Source: B8-G4 sp033720735
Lineage (GTDB): Bacteria; Bacteroidota; Bacteroidia; Chitinophagales; Saprospiraceae
DNA: 15,880 bases
Direction of reading: 5' to 3'
Assembly (NCBI GenBank): GCA_033720735.1
Contig: JAWWBX010000078.1
Coordinates: 1-15,880 of the forward strand
Under the pieces are notes generated by a model, which saw only the letters and a program-made list of their open reading frames with translations, ran no database searches and was not told where the DNA came from. Each line of letters begins with the position of its first letter. Position 1 is the stretch's first letter. Shown in pieces: positions 1 through 8,092 of the stretch. The translations under genes and the position numbers were made by a program.

Positions 1-290
1 CGGTTTTCCGGTTTTTCGGTTCCTCGGTTTTTCGGTTTTTCGGTTTTCGGTTGGTCTGTCCGGCTTCTGTTTCACGCAAAGAGCGCCAAGGCTTCACGCA
101 AAGGACGCAGAGCGGCATCATAGTGACTCGGTTCTTCGGTTTATCCGTTGGTCGGTTTTTCGGTTTTTCGGTTCCTCGGTCCTTCGGTTTTCGCGGTTTT
201 CGCGGTTTTGCGGGTTTTGCGGTTTTTCGGTTTTGCAGTTTTTCGGTTTTGCGGTTCTTCGGTTCTTCGGTTCTTCGGTTCTTCGGTTCT
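1..290. repeat. Degenerate 8-bp-period TTCGG-rich repeat tract
   Basis: On the + strand this non-coding stretch is built from variants of CGGTTTTT and CGGTTCTT, in two blocks (about 1-57 and 128-290). The block at 252-290 is nearly perfect, with CGGTTCTT repeated 4.9 times. Copies in between drift to CGGTTCCT, CGGTTTTG and CGCGGTTT, as in an old array that grows and decays by slippage. The tract ends eight bases beyond the stop codon of the lipoprotein gene on the - strand, so that gene's transcript would run into it as a purine-rich 3' end. No unique spacers occur, so it is not a CRISPR. Its function is unknown. Confidence 0.85.
71..110. repeat. TTCACGCAAAG direct repeat pair
   Basis: TTCACGCAAAG occurs at 71-81 and again at 93-103, a period of 22 bp, followed by GACGCAG. 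This interrupts the TTCGG tract and has a different composition. ACGCAAAG-type motifs are, as I recall, a common intergenic repeat in environmental bacterial genomes, but that cannot be checked here. No coding role is apparent. Confidence 0.6.
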
Positions 291-298
291 AACAGGAT

Positions 299-1771
299 CT
301 ACTCATTCACGCGCTCATAGCACCCAATGTCCGGGCGCTCGGCATCGCGCATGACTCCATCGAGGTCCACGTCCACACCGGGAATTGGTATCGCCATTTC
401 TTCGGCAAGTGACAGGGTGTCGAGGTGGAAGTCAAACTCTACCTGGTTGGCAAATAATGTGTCGGAAAAGGACCATTCCAGGCAGCCGGTACAAAGGCTG
501 GTGAAGAAATCCGGGTAAGCGTCCGGATCGAGCAACTCATTCACCTTGACGATGCACTGCTCAAAGGAAACGTTGAACAGCTCATCGGGCTGGTCACGGG
601 TCGCGTCCGAGAGCAGGATCTCGTCACCCGCCGATCCCACGATGATACAATTGCGAAATGTAGCGGACAGGTTGTTGACAAAAATGCCGCTCTGGCACAG
701 AGGCTCGGGGCAATAGAAGTTGGTCAGCGCCAGGCCTTCCCCGTCGTTGCCAAAACTCGCCATCGTACAGTAATCGAAGGCATACTGACCGCCATAGGTC
801 AGCGTCACGGCGGGACCGCCATTGTCATAAAACAGCCCGTTGACCGCGCTGACGGTGGCATGGCGCGCAAACAGCCCGGAACCGGCATTGGAATGGAACT
901 GAACGGCATCAGCCTCGAGTACCGCAGCTGAGTCCACCACGACAGCCGTGGCTGCATGCCGGACAATGGTATGACGCATGACGTGCGGACCACTGGCCGG
1001 CCCAAGACGGATACCGCCCCAGAGGCTGGTGTACTCAGGCTCCAGGCGATCGTCCTGCACGACAACCGGTTGGTCAGCAGTCCCTTCGGAGCGGATCCTG
1101 CCGCGTGGCAGGGTAAACAAGATCCCGTCGTTGTAAATACCCAGCGTGTTGTTGGCCAGGCCGCCATGCACATAGATCCTGGCACCGGCCGGCCAAACCA
1201 GCGTGCATGAATCGAGGAGCAAGGTGCCGTAGATCACGTACGGCTTGGGGTCGTCCCACGTGATCGTTCCCAGATCGCAGGTGAGCACGGAAATGCGATT
1301 GCCGTGAAACCGGCTCGGCACGTAATTGGCGTTCTGACCCCACGCCTCGAGCAAGACCTGCTGCAGGGCACCATTCGTCATGAACTCCAGTTGTTCTTCG
1401 ATCACAAACGGGCTGACAGACAGGGGCTGGTCCGGATCGATCGTGGCCTCGACAAAGATCCAGATCGAATCATTGGCCCCAATCTCCACGTCGTTGACCA
1501 CCGGCCCCGGCAGGCCGTCGACATTCATGCGAAAGACGGACGCATCGGGGAGGCGGACCGAGGTACGCACCGCCAGGTCTGCCGGATTATGTACGCGGAA
1601 CGAGCGGGTGGCCGTGCCAAGCTCGGTAAACACTGTGTCAAAGCGCAGGGTGTCGGTCGTAAACACAAGACGCACATCGGGAGATGTGGTAAACGCCTCT
1701 TCAAAGCAGGCGGTCCAGCACAATGCCATGGTGGCGGCAACTACAAGAGATATGGTCCAGTGTCGCGTCAT
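299..1771 (-). CDS. Right-handed parallel beta-helix lipoprotein
   Basis: This 490-residue protein is probably exported and lipid-anchored. The chosen ATG at 1771 gives a charged start (MTRHW), a hydrophobic stretch and a lipobox-like WTAC with the Cys at residue 22; the motif is imperfect because Trp sits at -3. An in-frame start 34 codons upstream would bury the signal and is rejected. After the signal comes an Ig-like segment (TTDTLRFDTVFTELGTATRS). The middle and C-terminal parts have the short hydrophobic strands and Asn/Gly/Cys turns of a beta-helix. The end (DLDGVMRDAERPDIGCYE) resembles the DxDG...DIGxYE tail of beta-helix surface proteins. No catalytic residues of a polysaccharide lyase can be assigned. 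It is transcribed away from the glycosyltransferase operon. The substrate or partner is unknown; the fold call is fairly secure. Confidence 0.8.
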   Translation of the reverse strand: MTRHWTISLVVAATMALCWTACFEEAFTTSPDVRLVFTTDTLRFDTVFTELGTATRSFRVHNPADLAVRTSVRLPDASVFRMNVDGLPGPVVNDVEIGANDSIWIFVEATIDPDQPLSVSPFVIEEQLEFMTNGALQQVLLEAWGQNANYVPSRFHGNRISVLTCDLGTITWDDPKPYVIYGTLLLDSCTLVWPAGARIYVHGGLANNTLGIYNDGILFTLPRGRIRSEGTADQPVVVQDDRLEPEYTSLWGGIRLGPASGPHVMRHTIVRHAATAVVVDSAAVLEADAVQFHSNAGSGLFARHATVSAVNGLFYDNGGPAVTLTYGGQYAFDYCTMASFGNDGEGLALTNFYCPEPLCQSGIFVNNLSATFRNCIIVGSAGDEILLSDATRDQPDELFNVSFEQCIVKVNELLDPDAYPDFFTSLCTGCLEWSFSDTLFANQVEFDFHLDTLSLAEEMAIPIPGVDVDLDGVMRDAERPDIGCYERVNE

Positions 1772-1783
1772 ACAGAATGCCCG

Positions 1784-1791
1784 CAAACCTA
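1784..1791 (-). promoter_or_regulatory. Possible -7 element for the beta-helix lipoprotein
   Basis: On the - strand TAGGTTTG fits the Bacteroidota -7 consensus TAnnTTTG. It lies 12 bp before the ATG at 1771, implying a leader of only a few bases. No TTG -33 element is visible at the usual spacing, so this is a weak call. Confidence 0.35.
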
Positions 1792-1967
1792 ACGATTTTG
1801 TCCATGTCGGGACAGAGAATTCATGCGCGGTGCATGACAAAGCGAAGCGTTCTCTCACGCCACCCGGCAACACACACGATCCCTTGCCTCGTTCACCTCA
1901 GCACATCGTTCGAATACGGAGCACCCGCTTTCATCGCGATACCGTAACATGTCCTCCTGCCAACGGT

Positions 1968-1993
1968 TTGATCGGTGAAATCGGCTAATTTTG
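1968..1993 (+). promoter_or_regulatory. Candidate promoter of the glycosyltransferase operon
   Basis: TAATTTTG at 1986-1993 matches TAnnTTTG exactly. A TTG at 1968-1970 is 15 bp upstream, shorter than the usual spacing of about 19. Transcription would begin near 1998-2000, almost at the ATG at 2002. The motif's position also argues against a GTG start at 1975, which would place the -7 box inside the coding sequence. Confidence 0.5.
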
Positions 1994-2001
1994 TGCCTTC
2001 A

Positions 2002-2706
2002 ATGAGCAACACGGCACACAGGATCGACGTCATCATCCCTGCCTTCAACGAGGAGAATGGCGTAGAACGCGTGATCATGGACATCCCGCGTGAGCTCGTC
2101 CGCGAGATCGTGGTCTGCAACAATGCGAGTACAGATCAGACTGCACGCAACGCGCGCAATGCGGGCGCCACGGTCGTCGAACAAGCGGCACGCGGCTACG
2201 GCAACGCCTGTCTCGCGGGCATCGGCTACCTGGCTGCCAAACCCGCAGAAGATCAACCTGACCTGGTGGTCTTTATCGATGCTGACTACTCGGACTACCC
2301 GGAGCAGCTGCCTGCAGTCGTCCGCCCGATCGTGGAGGAGGATTACGATCTGGTGATCGGGTCGCGGGCGCTCGGCAACCAGCAAAAGGGATCGATGCAG
2401 CCGCAGCAGATCTTCGGCAACTGGCTCGCGACCTGCCTGATCCGTCTGTTCTACAAGTACCGGTTTACCGACCTGGGGCCGTTTCGCGCGATCAAATGGC
2501 GCCGGCTTCTGGACCTGGATATGCAGGACCGCACCTACGGGTGGACCGTCGAGATGCAGGTCAAGGCCGCCAAGTACGGTTTGCGCTGCACCGAAGTCCC
2601 CGTGGACTATCGTCCGCGGGTGGGCAAGAGCAAGGTGTCAGGCACCGTGCGCGGCACGGTCCTGGCAGGTCACAAGATCCTCTGGACCATTTTCAAACTG
2701 ATCTGA
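2002..2706 (+). CDS. GT2 glycosyltransferase, polyprenyl-phosphate sugar synthase-like
   Basis: This 234-residue cytoplasmic enzyme has a GT-A fold and resembles dolichyl/polyprenyl-phosphate mannose or glucose synthases. These move a sugar from a nucleotide donor to a lipid phosphate on the inner face of the membrane. The start of the fold is IDVIIPAFNEENG (residues 8-20). The nucleotide-binding NNASTD is at 40-45, with Asn where many relatives have Asp. The metal-binding DAD is at 93-95, followed by YSDYPE. Further on come the family signature segments TDLGPFRAI and TYGWTVEMQ. No transmembrane segment is evident, unlike bacterial synthases with a C-terminal membrane anchor. The ATG at 2002 is preferred over an in-frame GTG at 1975. 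Three bases separate its stop from the next gene, so the two are surely co-transcribed. Donor and acceptor are inferred from neighbours, mainly the GT-C enzyme two genes down. Confidence 0.85.
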   Translation: MSNTAHRIDVIIPAFNEENGVERVIMDIPRELVREIVVCNNASTDQTARNARNAGATVVEQAARGYGNACLAGIGYLAAKPAEDQPDLVVFIDADYSDYPEQLPAVVRPIVEEDYDLVIGSRALGNQQKGSMQPQQIFGNWLATCLIRLFYKYRFTDLGPFRAIKWRRLLDLDMQDRTYGWTVEMQVKAAKYGLRCTEVPVDYRPRVGKSKVSGTVRGTVLAGHKILWTIFKLI

Positions 2707-2709
2707 CGC

Positions 2710-4191
2710 ATGTCATTCGGTGAACTGATCGGATATCTGGTGCTGGCCATCTACATTCTGGCGCTGCTGTACATCACCTTCTACTGTCTGATGCAGTTCC
2801 ATTTGCTGCTGCAATACCGCAAGAGCCGCTGGCACCAACCAGCGCGCCCCAAACAACTCACCGACTACCCGGTCGTCACGGTGCAGCTCCCAATCTACAA
2901 CGAACGCTACGTGGTCAACCGGCTGATCGACAGGATCTGTGCACTGGATTATCCGAAAGACAAGCTGGAGATCCAGGTGCTCGACGATTCGACCGACGAT
3001 ACCGTCGACCTTTCCAGGAGGAAGGTGGAAGCGTATCGCGCACAGGGCTTTGACATCAAGCTCATCACGCGCACTGACCGCACAGGATACAAAGCTGGCG
3101 CATTGCAACACGGGTTGCGCAGCGCGCGCGGCGCGTTCATCGCGATCTTCGACGCTGATTTCCTGCCACGGGCCGATTTTCTGACCACCACACTGCCCTT
3201 CTTCAGGGATGACCATGTCGGCGTGGTACAGACCAAATGGGAACACATCAATCAGGATTATTCGCTGATCACCCAGCTGCAGGCCTTCCAACTCAACGTG
3301 CATTTCACGGTGGAGCAGAGCGGCCGGCAGGCTGGTGCCTACATGCTGCAGTTTAACGGCACGGCGGGGGTCTGGCGGCGTGCGACAATTGATGATGCCG
3401 GCGGATGGCAGTCCGACACGCTGACCGAGGACCTGGACCTTTCGTACCGCGCCCAGCTCAGGGGGTGGAAGATCCGCTATCTGGAGTTCTTTGGCTCGCC
3501 TGCCGAGTTGCCAGCCGAGATGAACGGCCTGAAGTCCCAGCAATTTCGCTGGATGAAGGGAGGTGCGGAGACGGCCCGCAAGATGCTTCCCACGGTCTGG
3601 AAGTCGGATCTCACCTCCGGTCAGAAGGTTCACGCCTCGCTGCACCTGCTCTCGAGCACCGTTTTTGTCTTTGTATTCATCCTGGGTGTGCTGAGCGTAC
3701 CGGTCTCATTCCTGATCAAGCCTTTGGGCGTCAACATCGATTACCTGACGGTCTCACTCCTCAGCTTCGTTTCGATCATCGCCATCTATTACGTGGCCAA
3801 TGTGAAAGCCTCCTGGGGTGCAGGTTCCAAATGGCGCAAGCTTCTGAAGTTCATCCTGCTTTTCCCACTGTTTCTCTCTCTGTCGATGGGACTGTCATTG
3901 CATAATACGGTCGCTGTGATCCAGGGATATCTCGGGCGCAAATCGCCGTTCGTTCGGACACCCAAGTTCAACATTCAGTCGCTGACCGACCGGATTGGCA
4001 AGCGCAGCTATCTCGCGCGCAAGTTGCCCTTCACCACGCTGGTGGAAGGATTGCTGGCATTGTATTTCCTGGCGGCAGTGATCATCGGGATCGCTCTCGA
4101 TGATACTTCCTTCATTTTCTTCCATATTCTCCTGATGTTTGGATACGGAACGATCTGTTACTACTCGATCCGACATCTTTCAATGCAATGA
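2710..4191 (+). CDS. Membrane-embedded processive GT2 (cellulose/mannan synthase-like)
   Basis: This 493-residue integral membrane glycosyltransferase has the architecture of cellulose-synthase-like enzymes: one N-terminal membrane segment (about 5-28), a cytoplasmic GT-A domain, then several membrane segments (about 313-336, 342-365, 379-405, 448-465, 469-489). The GT motifs appear in order: DDSTDD at 92-97, DAD at 148-150, TEDLDL at 239-244 with the catalytic-base Asp, and QQFRW at 277-281, the Q(Q/R)xRW signature of processive beta-glycosyltransferases. The closest group by eye is the CslA/CslC-like branch that makes beta-mannan or glucan backbones, rather than BcsA, because no PilZ domain follows. 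It begins three bases after the upstream GT2 gene and overlaps the next by four bases (ATGA). It could be a polysaccharide synthase or a glycolipid synthase; the sequence does not decide which. Confidence 0.85.
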   Translation: MSFGELIGYLVLAIYILALLYITFYCLMQFHLLLQYRKSRWHQPARPKQLTDYPVVTVQLPIYNERYVVNRLIDRICALDYPKDKLEIQVLDDSTDDTVDLSRRKVEAYRAQGFDIKLITRTDRTGYKAGALQHGLRSARGAFIAIFDADFLPRADFLTTTLPFFRDDHVGVVQTKWEHINQDYSLITQLQAFQLNVHFTVEQSGRQAGAYMLQFNGTAGVWRRATIDDAGGWQSDTLTEDLDLSYRAQLRGWKIRYLEFFGSPAELPAEMNGLKSQQFRWMKGGAETARKMLPTVWKSDLTSGQKVHASLHLLSSTVFVFVFILGVLSVPVSFLIKPLGVNIDYLTVSLLSFVSIIAIYYVANVKASWGAGSKWRKLLKFILLFPLFLSLSMGLSLHNTVAVIQGYLGRKSPFVRTPKFNIQSLTDRIGKRSYLARKLPFTTLVEGLLALYFLAAVIIGIALDDTSFIFFHILLMFGYGTICYYSIRHLSMQ

Positions 4192-5525
4192 CGCAACGCC
4201 CCGACTGGAGGCACGTCACGATCACCCTGGTCTTTCTCGCAGCAGTGGTTGTCACAGCGACTCTCCCGCGCACTGCGTGGCCCGAAGTCCTGGGTGCCTA
4301 TGCGCTCGCCTTTATCGCCTACACGGTGGTGATCGCCAGGTGGGGGCTTCCACCGGTCAGACTGCGTTACTGGATCGCGGTGGCGGTCCTCGCGCGGTTT
4401 CTAATGCTGTTTTGTTTCCCCAATCTGTCGGATGACATCTATCGTTTTATCTGGGACGCCGAACAGACGCTGCAAGGCACCAATCCGTACGATGTCGTGC
4501 CGTCGGAGGTGATCCCGGCAGACTCCAGTCTGCGACAATCCGGCATTTATCCCGCGCTCAACTCTCCCGACTACCACACGGTGTATCCGCCGATCGGCCA
4601 GGGGCTCTTTGCACTGGCAAGCCTGCTGGGCGGTCTGGACTGGTTTACCTTCGCCCTGGTCCTCAAGCTCTTCTTTCTGGCGGCGGAATGTCTTACCATC
4701 CGCATCATGTACCAGATCCTGAAACGAAAAGGACAATCCTCGCGCGTGCTGATCTATGCACTCAATCCCCTGGTCATCGTTGAGTTGGTTGGCAATGTAC
4801 ACCTGGAGGCTTTTGTCATTCTCGGCCTGGTTCTGGCCATCTATTATCTCGAGAAACGGAAGCTGGCCGGAGTCGCTGCCGGCTTTGCGCTGGGGATCGG
4901 CGCCAAATTGCTCCCCGCCATGTTGGTGCCGCTACTCGTGCGTCGGTTGCCGATCAGGCGCTTTATCTGGTTGACCATCATGCTGGGAACGGCGTGCCTG
5001 GTACTCTTTCTGCCAATGCTCAGGAGCGACTTGCTCGCTGGAGCCGGCAGCAGTATCAATCTCTACTTCCAGAAGTTTGAATTCAATGCCAGCCTTTACT
5101 ACATCGCCCGGTGGATCGGCTACCAGTTGGAAGGATACAACCTGATTGCCACCATCGGCCCGCTCCTCGCCGGGCTGACCGTTCTGATCGTTGCAATGAT
5201 CGTCGCCTTTGAACGGGGACCGCATCGATCCAATTTTGCGCGGGCAGCCATGTTTGGGCTGACCGCATATTTGCTGCTGGCGACGACCGTGCATCCCTGG
5301 TACGTGTGCCCGCTCGTCGCCCTGTGCGTATTCACCCGGTATCGCTATGCCGTTGCCTGGTCGGCCGTAGTGTTTGTCAGCTATGCTGCCTACCGCACCC
5401 CCGCCTATGACGAAGACCTGCTGCTCATTGCCATATCCTATCTGGTCGTCCTTGCATGGTTGGCTTTCGAGATCAGGAAGTTTACCCGTCACCCCCGGGA
5501 CGCGCCTGCTATCAGAGACAGCTAG
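4188..5525 (+). CDS. GT-C family polyprenyl-phosphate-sugar-dependent glycosyltransferase (mannosyltransferase-like)
   Basis: This is a polytopic membrane protein of 445 residues with about ten or more hydrophobic segments. It has GT-C hallmarks: an acidic pair in the first periplasmic loop (SDDIYRFIWDAEQ, D82-D83), followed by GTNPYD, TVYPPIGQ (131-138) and GNVHLEA (202-208). This pattern resembles mannosyltransferases that take sugar from polyprenyl-phosphate-mannose on the periplasmic side. Its ATG overlaps the stop of the processive GT2. Together with the lipid-phosphate-sugar synthase-like gene at the head of the operon this makes a coherent route: charge the lipid carrier in the cytoplasm, then use it outside. 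The sugar could be mannose, glucose or another hexose. Two hydrophobic Trp/Tyr-rich segments (HPWYVCPLVALCVF) near residue 370 are typical of the family. It is the last gene before the terminator. Confidence 0.75.
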   Translation: MTQRPDWRHVTITLVFLAAVVVTATLPRTAWPEVLGAYALAFIAYTVVIARWGLPPVRLRYWIAVAVLARFLMLFCFPNLSDDIYRFIWDAEQTLQGTNPYDVVPSEVIPADSSLRQSGIYPALNSPDYHTVYPPIGQGLFALASLLGGLDWFTFALVLKLFFLAAECLTIRIMYQILKRKGQSSRVLIYALNPLVIVELVGNVHLEAFVILGLVLAIYYLEKRKLAGVAAGFALGIGAKLLPAMLVPLLVRRLPIRRFIWLTIMLGTACLVLFLPMLRSDLLAGAGSSINLYFQKFEFNASLYYIARWIGYQLEGYNLIATIGPLLAGLTVLIVAMIVAFERGPHRSNFARAAMFGLTAYLLLATTVHPWYVCPLVALCVFTRYRYAVAWSAVVFVSYAAYRTPAYDEDLLLIAISYLVVLAWLAFEIRKFTRHPRDAPAIRDS

Positions 5526-5531
5526 AAACAA

Positions 5532-5560
5532 GAAAGGCGCTCCCAGTGGAAGCGCCTTTC
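5532..5560. terminator. Bidirectional intrinsic terminator
   Basis: GAAAGGCGCT (5532-5541) pairs perfectly with AGCGCCTTTC (5551-5560) around a 9-base loop. The stem ends in A-rich and T-rich sequence on both sides (TTTC then ATATTTCC on +, TTTCTTGTTTC on -). It lies midway between the convergent stops at 5525 (+) and 5586 (-), so it can serve both the glycosyltransferase operon and gldKLMN. Confidence 0.85.
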
Positions 5561-5585
5561 CATATTTCCTTGCCAAACAGGCTCA

Positions 5586-6449
5586 TTAATAGGTCCACAG
5601 GTCGTGTTCCCAGTTGAACAGCTCGGCTTTGATCTTGTCTGATTCGAGGAGGCGATCGATCCCGTTGTGCGGGAAGATATCCACCAGACGCACGTCATGC
5701 ACGTTGGATTTCTTGTAGATATAGCTGGCGAATCTGCGCATTTCAAACAGATCGTACCATGTCAGGACCGAGGCATCGTTGCCTTCGTTGAAGACACGGT
5801 GGCGTGCCAGCACATCGCGCACTTCCGGGTAGTACACCCAGAACATCGGGGCTTCATACTTGAAAACGCCCGTCTCGTCATCGTAGTAGTCCTTGATCGG
5901 CGCAATACCCAGGATCCGCACTTTCATCCGTGAAGACTCTTCGTCGAAGTACCAGATCTCCTTGATGCGGTACCGCTTGATGTCCTCCGGGTTGATCTCG
6001 CTGCGGGTGATCTTCACCTGCTCTTCGTAGGTCTCCGGATCATACACGATCGATGTATCCATATACACGAGCTGTGAGCTCACCTCTTCGGGCGTCAGCA
6101 TCTCACGGAACTTATCATCGGCAAAGACCTTGATCTCACCGTTCTCGGCCGCATCGGCCAGGATGGTGAAAAAAGGCTGCTCCGGGTAAGCGAACGGCAA
6201 ATTCAGTTTCTCCCGGATATCGATGATCCTCCAGAGACGCTTCTCCCACGGGATATCTGCCTCGCGTACCGGCTCATAGGGCAGAACGCGTGTCTCGTAG
6301 ATCAACCGCTTGGGTACGATATCGTCGACATAGATTTCCTCGATCGGATCGCTTGACTCCGTGATGATGGTCGATTCTGCCTGACCAAACAATTGGACAG
6401 AGGCGAACACCAGCATCAGCAGACTTGCAAATCGCATCTTGCGCTTCAT
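5586..6449 (-). CDS. GldN/PorN, type IX secretion ring component
   Basis: GldN (PorN in Porphyromonas) is a periplasmic protein that binds the lipoprotein GldK to form the ring under the outer membrane and contacts the periplasmic arm of GldM. The start at 6449 gives 287 residues beginning MKRKMRFASLLMLVFASVQLFGQ, a good signal peptide cut after about residue 23. A longer reading frame upstream overlaps gldM and lacks an early signal, so it is rejected. The mature region has family-like segments such as YYPEVRDVLARHRVFN and the end YDLFEMRRFASYIYKKSN. It follows gldM with only 10 bases between and is the last gene of the operon, before the hairpin at 5532-5560. No Shine-Dalgarno sequence precedes it, as is usual in this phylum. 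Confidence 0.93.
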   Translation of the reverse strand: MKRKMRFASLLMLVFASVQLFGQAESTIITESSDPIEEIYVDDIVPKRLIYETRVLPYEPVREADIPWEKRLWRIIDIREKLNLPFAYPEQPFFTILADAAENGEIKVFADDKFREMLTPEEVSSQLVYMDTSIVYDPETYEEQVKITRSEINPEDIKRYRIKEIWYFDEESSRMKVRILGIAPIKDYYDDETGVFKYEAPMFWVYYPEVRDVLARHRVFNEGNDASVLTWYDLFEMRRFASYIYKKSNVHDVRLVDIFPHNGIDRLLESDKIKAELFNWEHDLWTY

Positions 6450-6459
6450 TGGACTTGTT

Positions 6460-8055
6460 TTATCGGATGGTAAACACCATCGAGTTAATAGTTCTTCCTG
6501 CCGCATCACCCGGGCATCTCGCTTTGACGTTCTCGAAGAAATAACGATCGCCGGGACGGGCCTTGTCGACAAGCCGACGTGCTTCGTCACCGTAACGGCC
6601 GCCGCCATTGGTTGCAAATTCCGGATCCGCCCTCTGTGCTACGCGCACCAAACGGAATCCATCGATCGAGCACCTGGCGTCAAAGTCGAAGTTGTCCAGG
6701 TAGGCACCCACGCCAATCTGCGCCTTGAACTCGCCGTTGGTCATGGCACCACTGCTTTGCGTTGACAGACGTGCAACTGGGTCCGGGATCCGCTTTACAC
6801 GGAACTGGCGGGACTCACTCAGGCCTGGGGCTCGCACATTGATGTTGGCAAACTCACCTTCCCGCGTGGGCGGGCCCGTGACATTGACAACAAACGTGCC
6901 GTCTGCCTGGCGCTTGATCGATCCACCACCGGCACCTGACATCGAAACTTCCACCTGGGCACTTGGCACACCGGCTGCAGAGATCTCGACCGGATTGTCA
7001 ACACCCATGTAAAAGACGTTCATCTTCGTGGGTGATACCGTCACGGAACGCTCGCCGACCTCGAACTCAAACTCGTTGTTGTACGTCTTGACTTCGCCGG
7101 TTACCGGATTGGTGACGGTGGCGGTCGCCGTATACTGCTTAATACCGACTGAAGTCGCCGGCGCCGTCCATTTGGCCACACCATTTTCGTCGACCGGGAT
7201 GTTGCGGCCGTTGACCGAGATGGCAACGCCCGTGTTGGACGCCTGCGATGCAGATGCACTCAGGAACACTTCGGTCTCAAATGATTCGCCGCGGATCACG
7301 TACGATTTCTTCGGTGCGGACACCACGGTAAACTGGTCGAGCACGACATCCTCGCCACCGACTTTCCCCATCAGGTAGTTGAGGACTGCTGCTTCCGAGC
7401 TTTTTGCATCATTCTTAAACTTGCTGAAGATCGGCATAGTCGCAGCCAGCGGCATCTGACGGAAGTTGAAATCCTCCCAGGAGTCCTTGGACTTGTCGAT
7501 GGAATTGCGCCATGACTCGTCATCGATGGTCAGTGCGATCTTGCTCTCCCACTGGGGCCGGTCGGCTGAGTCGATGAGCGTGAGGAACTTCTCGCGATAC
7601 TCGAGGATCATGTCCTTGAGTTCCGCACCTTGTCCTTCATCAACCAGATAACGGGTGGTAATATCCTTGTTTTTATAGCCCTTCAGCGTCTTTTGTCCCT
7701 TGTACTCCTGATAGTCACCATCGCTGTACGGCACACCATCCTGATCGCCAGTCTGATCGACCATGTAATCAACAATATTGTCGATATAGTCAGACAACTC
7801 TTGCGAGTACTGGCGAGCCGGGCCGGTGCGTTCGGCATACTGCTCCATTTCCTTCTTGGCTTCAGCACGCTTGTTGATGATGGCCGGGAGCTTGCTATTG
7901 GTGTCGTCCAGGGTCGCGTTGGAGTTGATCAAACCGTCATCAACCACTTTGAACGCGTTGAAGATCTCGGCCGACACATTGAGCGCCAGGAGTGCAGTCA
8001 GGACCAGGTACATGATGTTGATCATCAACTGCCTGGGCTGCTTTGGAATTGACAT
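6460..8055 (-). CDS. GldM/PorM, motor shaft of type IX secretion and gliding
   Basis: GldM has one inner-membrane helix and a long periplasmic arm. With GldL it forms the proton-driven motor that transmits motion across the periplasm to GldK/GldN. The 531-residue length is typical. The N-terminus shows the conserved PRQLMINIMYLVLTALLALN, with the helix at about 12-31. Arg8 is the counterpart of the conserved Arg9 which, as I recall, faces the channel residues of GldL in Flavobacterium johnsoniae. A helical D1 region (about 35-210) with charged coiled-coil sequence follows. Beta-rich D2-D4 domains with Ig-like strands (for example GRNIPVDENGVAKWTAPATS) run to the end. It lies 37 bases after gldL and 10 before gldN. 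Confidence 0.95.
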   Translation of the reverse strand: MSIPKQPRQLMINIMYLVLTALLALNVSAEIFNAFKVVDDGLINSNATLDDTNSKLPAIINKRAEAKKEMEQYAERTGPARQYSQELSDYIDNIVDYMVDQTGDQDGVPYSDGDYQEYKGQKTLKGYKNKDITTRYLVDEGQGAELKDMILEYREKFLTLIDSADRPQWESKIALTIDDESWRNSIDKSKDSWEDFNFRQMPLAATMPIFSKFKNDAKSSEAAVLNYLMGKVGGEDVVLDQFTVVSAPKKSYVIRGESFETEVFLSASASQASNTGVAISVNGRNIPVDENGVAKWTAPATSVGIKQYTATATVTNPVTGEVKTYNNEFEFEVGERSVTVSPTKMNVFYMGVDNPVEISAAGVPSAQVEVSMSGAGGGSIKRQADGTFVVNVTGPPTREGEFANINVRAPGLSESRQFRVKRIPDPVARLSTQSSGAMTNGEFKAQIGVGAYLDNFDFDARCSIDGFRLVRVAQRADPEFATNGGGRYGDEARRLVDKARPGDRYFFENVKARCPGDAAGRTINSMVFTIR

Positions 8056-8092
8056 ATGTTAGCTTTTTATCTTAATGAACGCGGTTCAAATC

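Noticed and set aside
1..290. CRISPR array or UUCG-tetraloop RNA element in the TTCGG tract
   Set aside because: There are no unique spacers of constant length, and the CTTCGG units lack flanking complementary arms that would make stable stems.
51..354. Open frames encoding VLRFFGSS-type repeat peptides
   Set aside because: They only translate the 8-bp repeat, have no start signals, and overlap the end of the lipoprotein gene.
1821..1837. TCATGC-N5-GCATGA inverted repeat in the lipoprotein/GT2 divergent gap
   Set aside because: Six-base arms are too short, and it does not overlap either predicted promoter.
1304..1988. Long + strand open frames (162 and 202 aa) opposite the beta-helix lipoprotein
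   Set aside because: Composition is Arg/His/Pro-rich without any domain, and the - strand frame has a lipoprotein signal and a family-like fold.
1975..2001. GTG start for the first glycosyltransferase
   Set aside because: It would put the TAATTTTG promoter box inside the coding sequence; ATG 2002 starts closer to the conserved fold.
2713..3645. 310-aa open frame antisense to the processive GT2
   Set aside because: The + strand frame carries all GT2 motifs in order; the antisense frame has none and is a by-product of GC-rich codon use.
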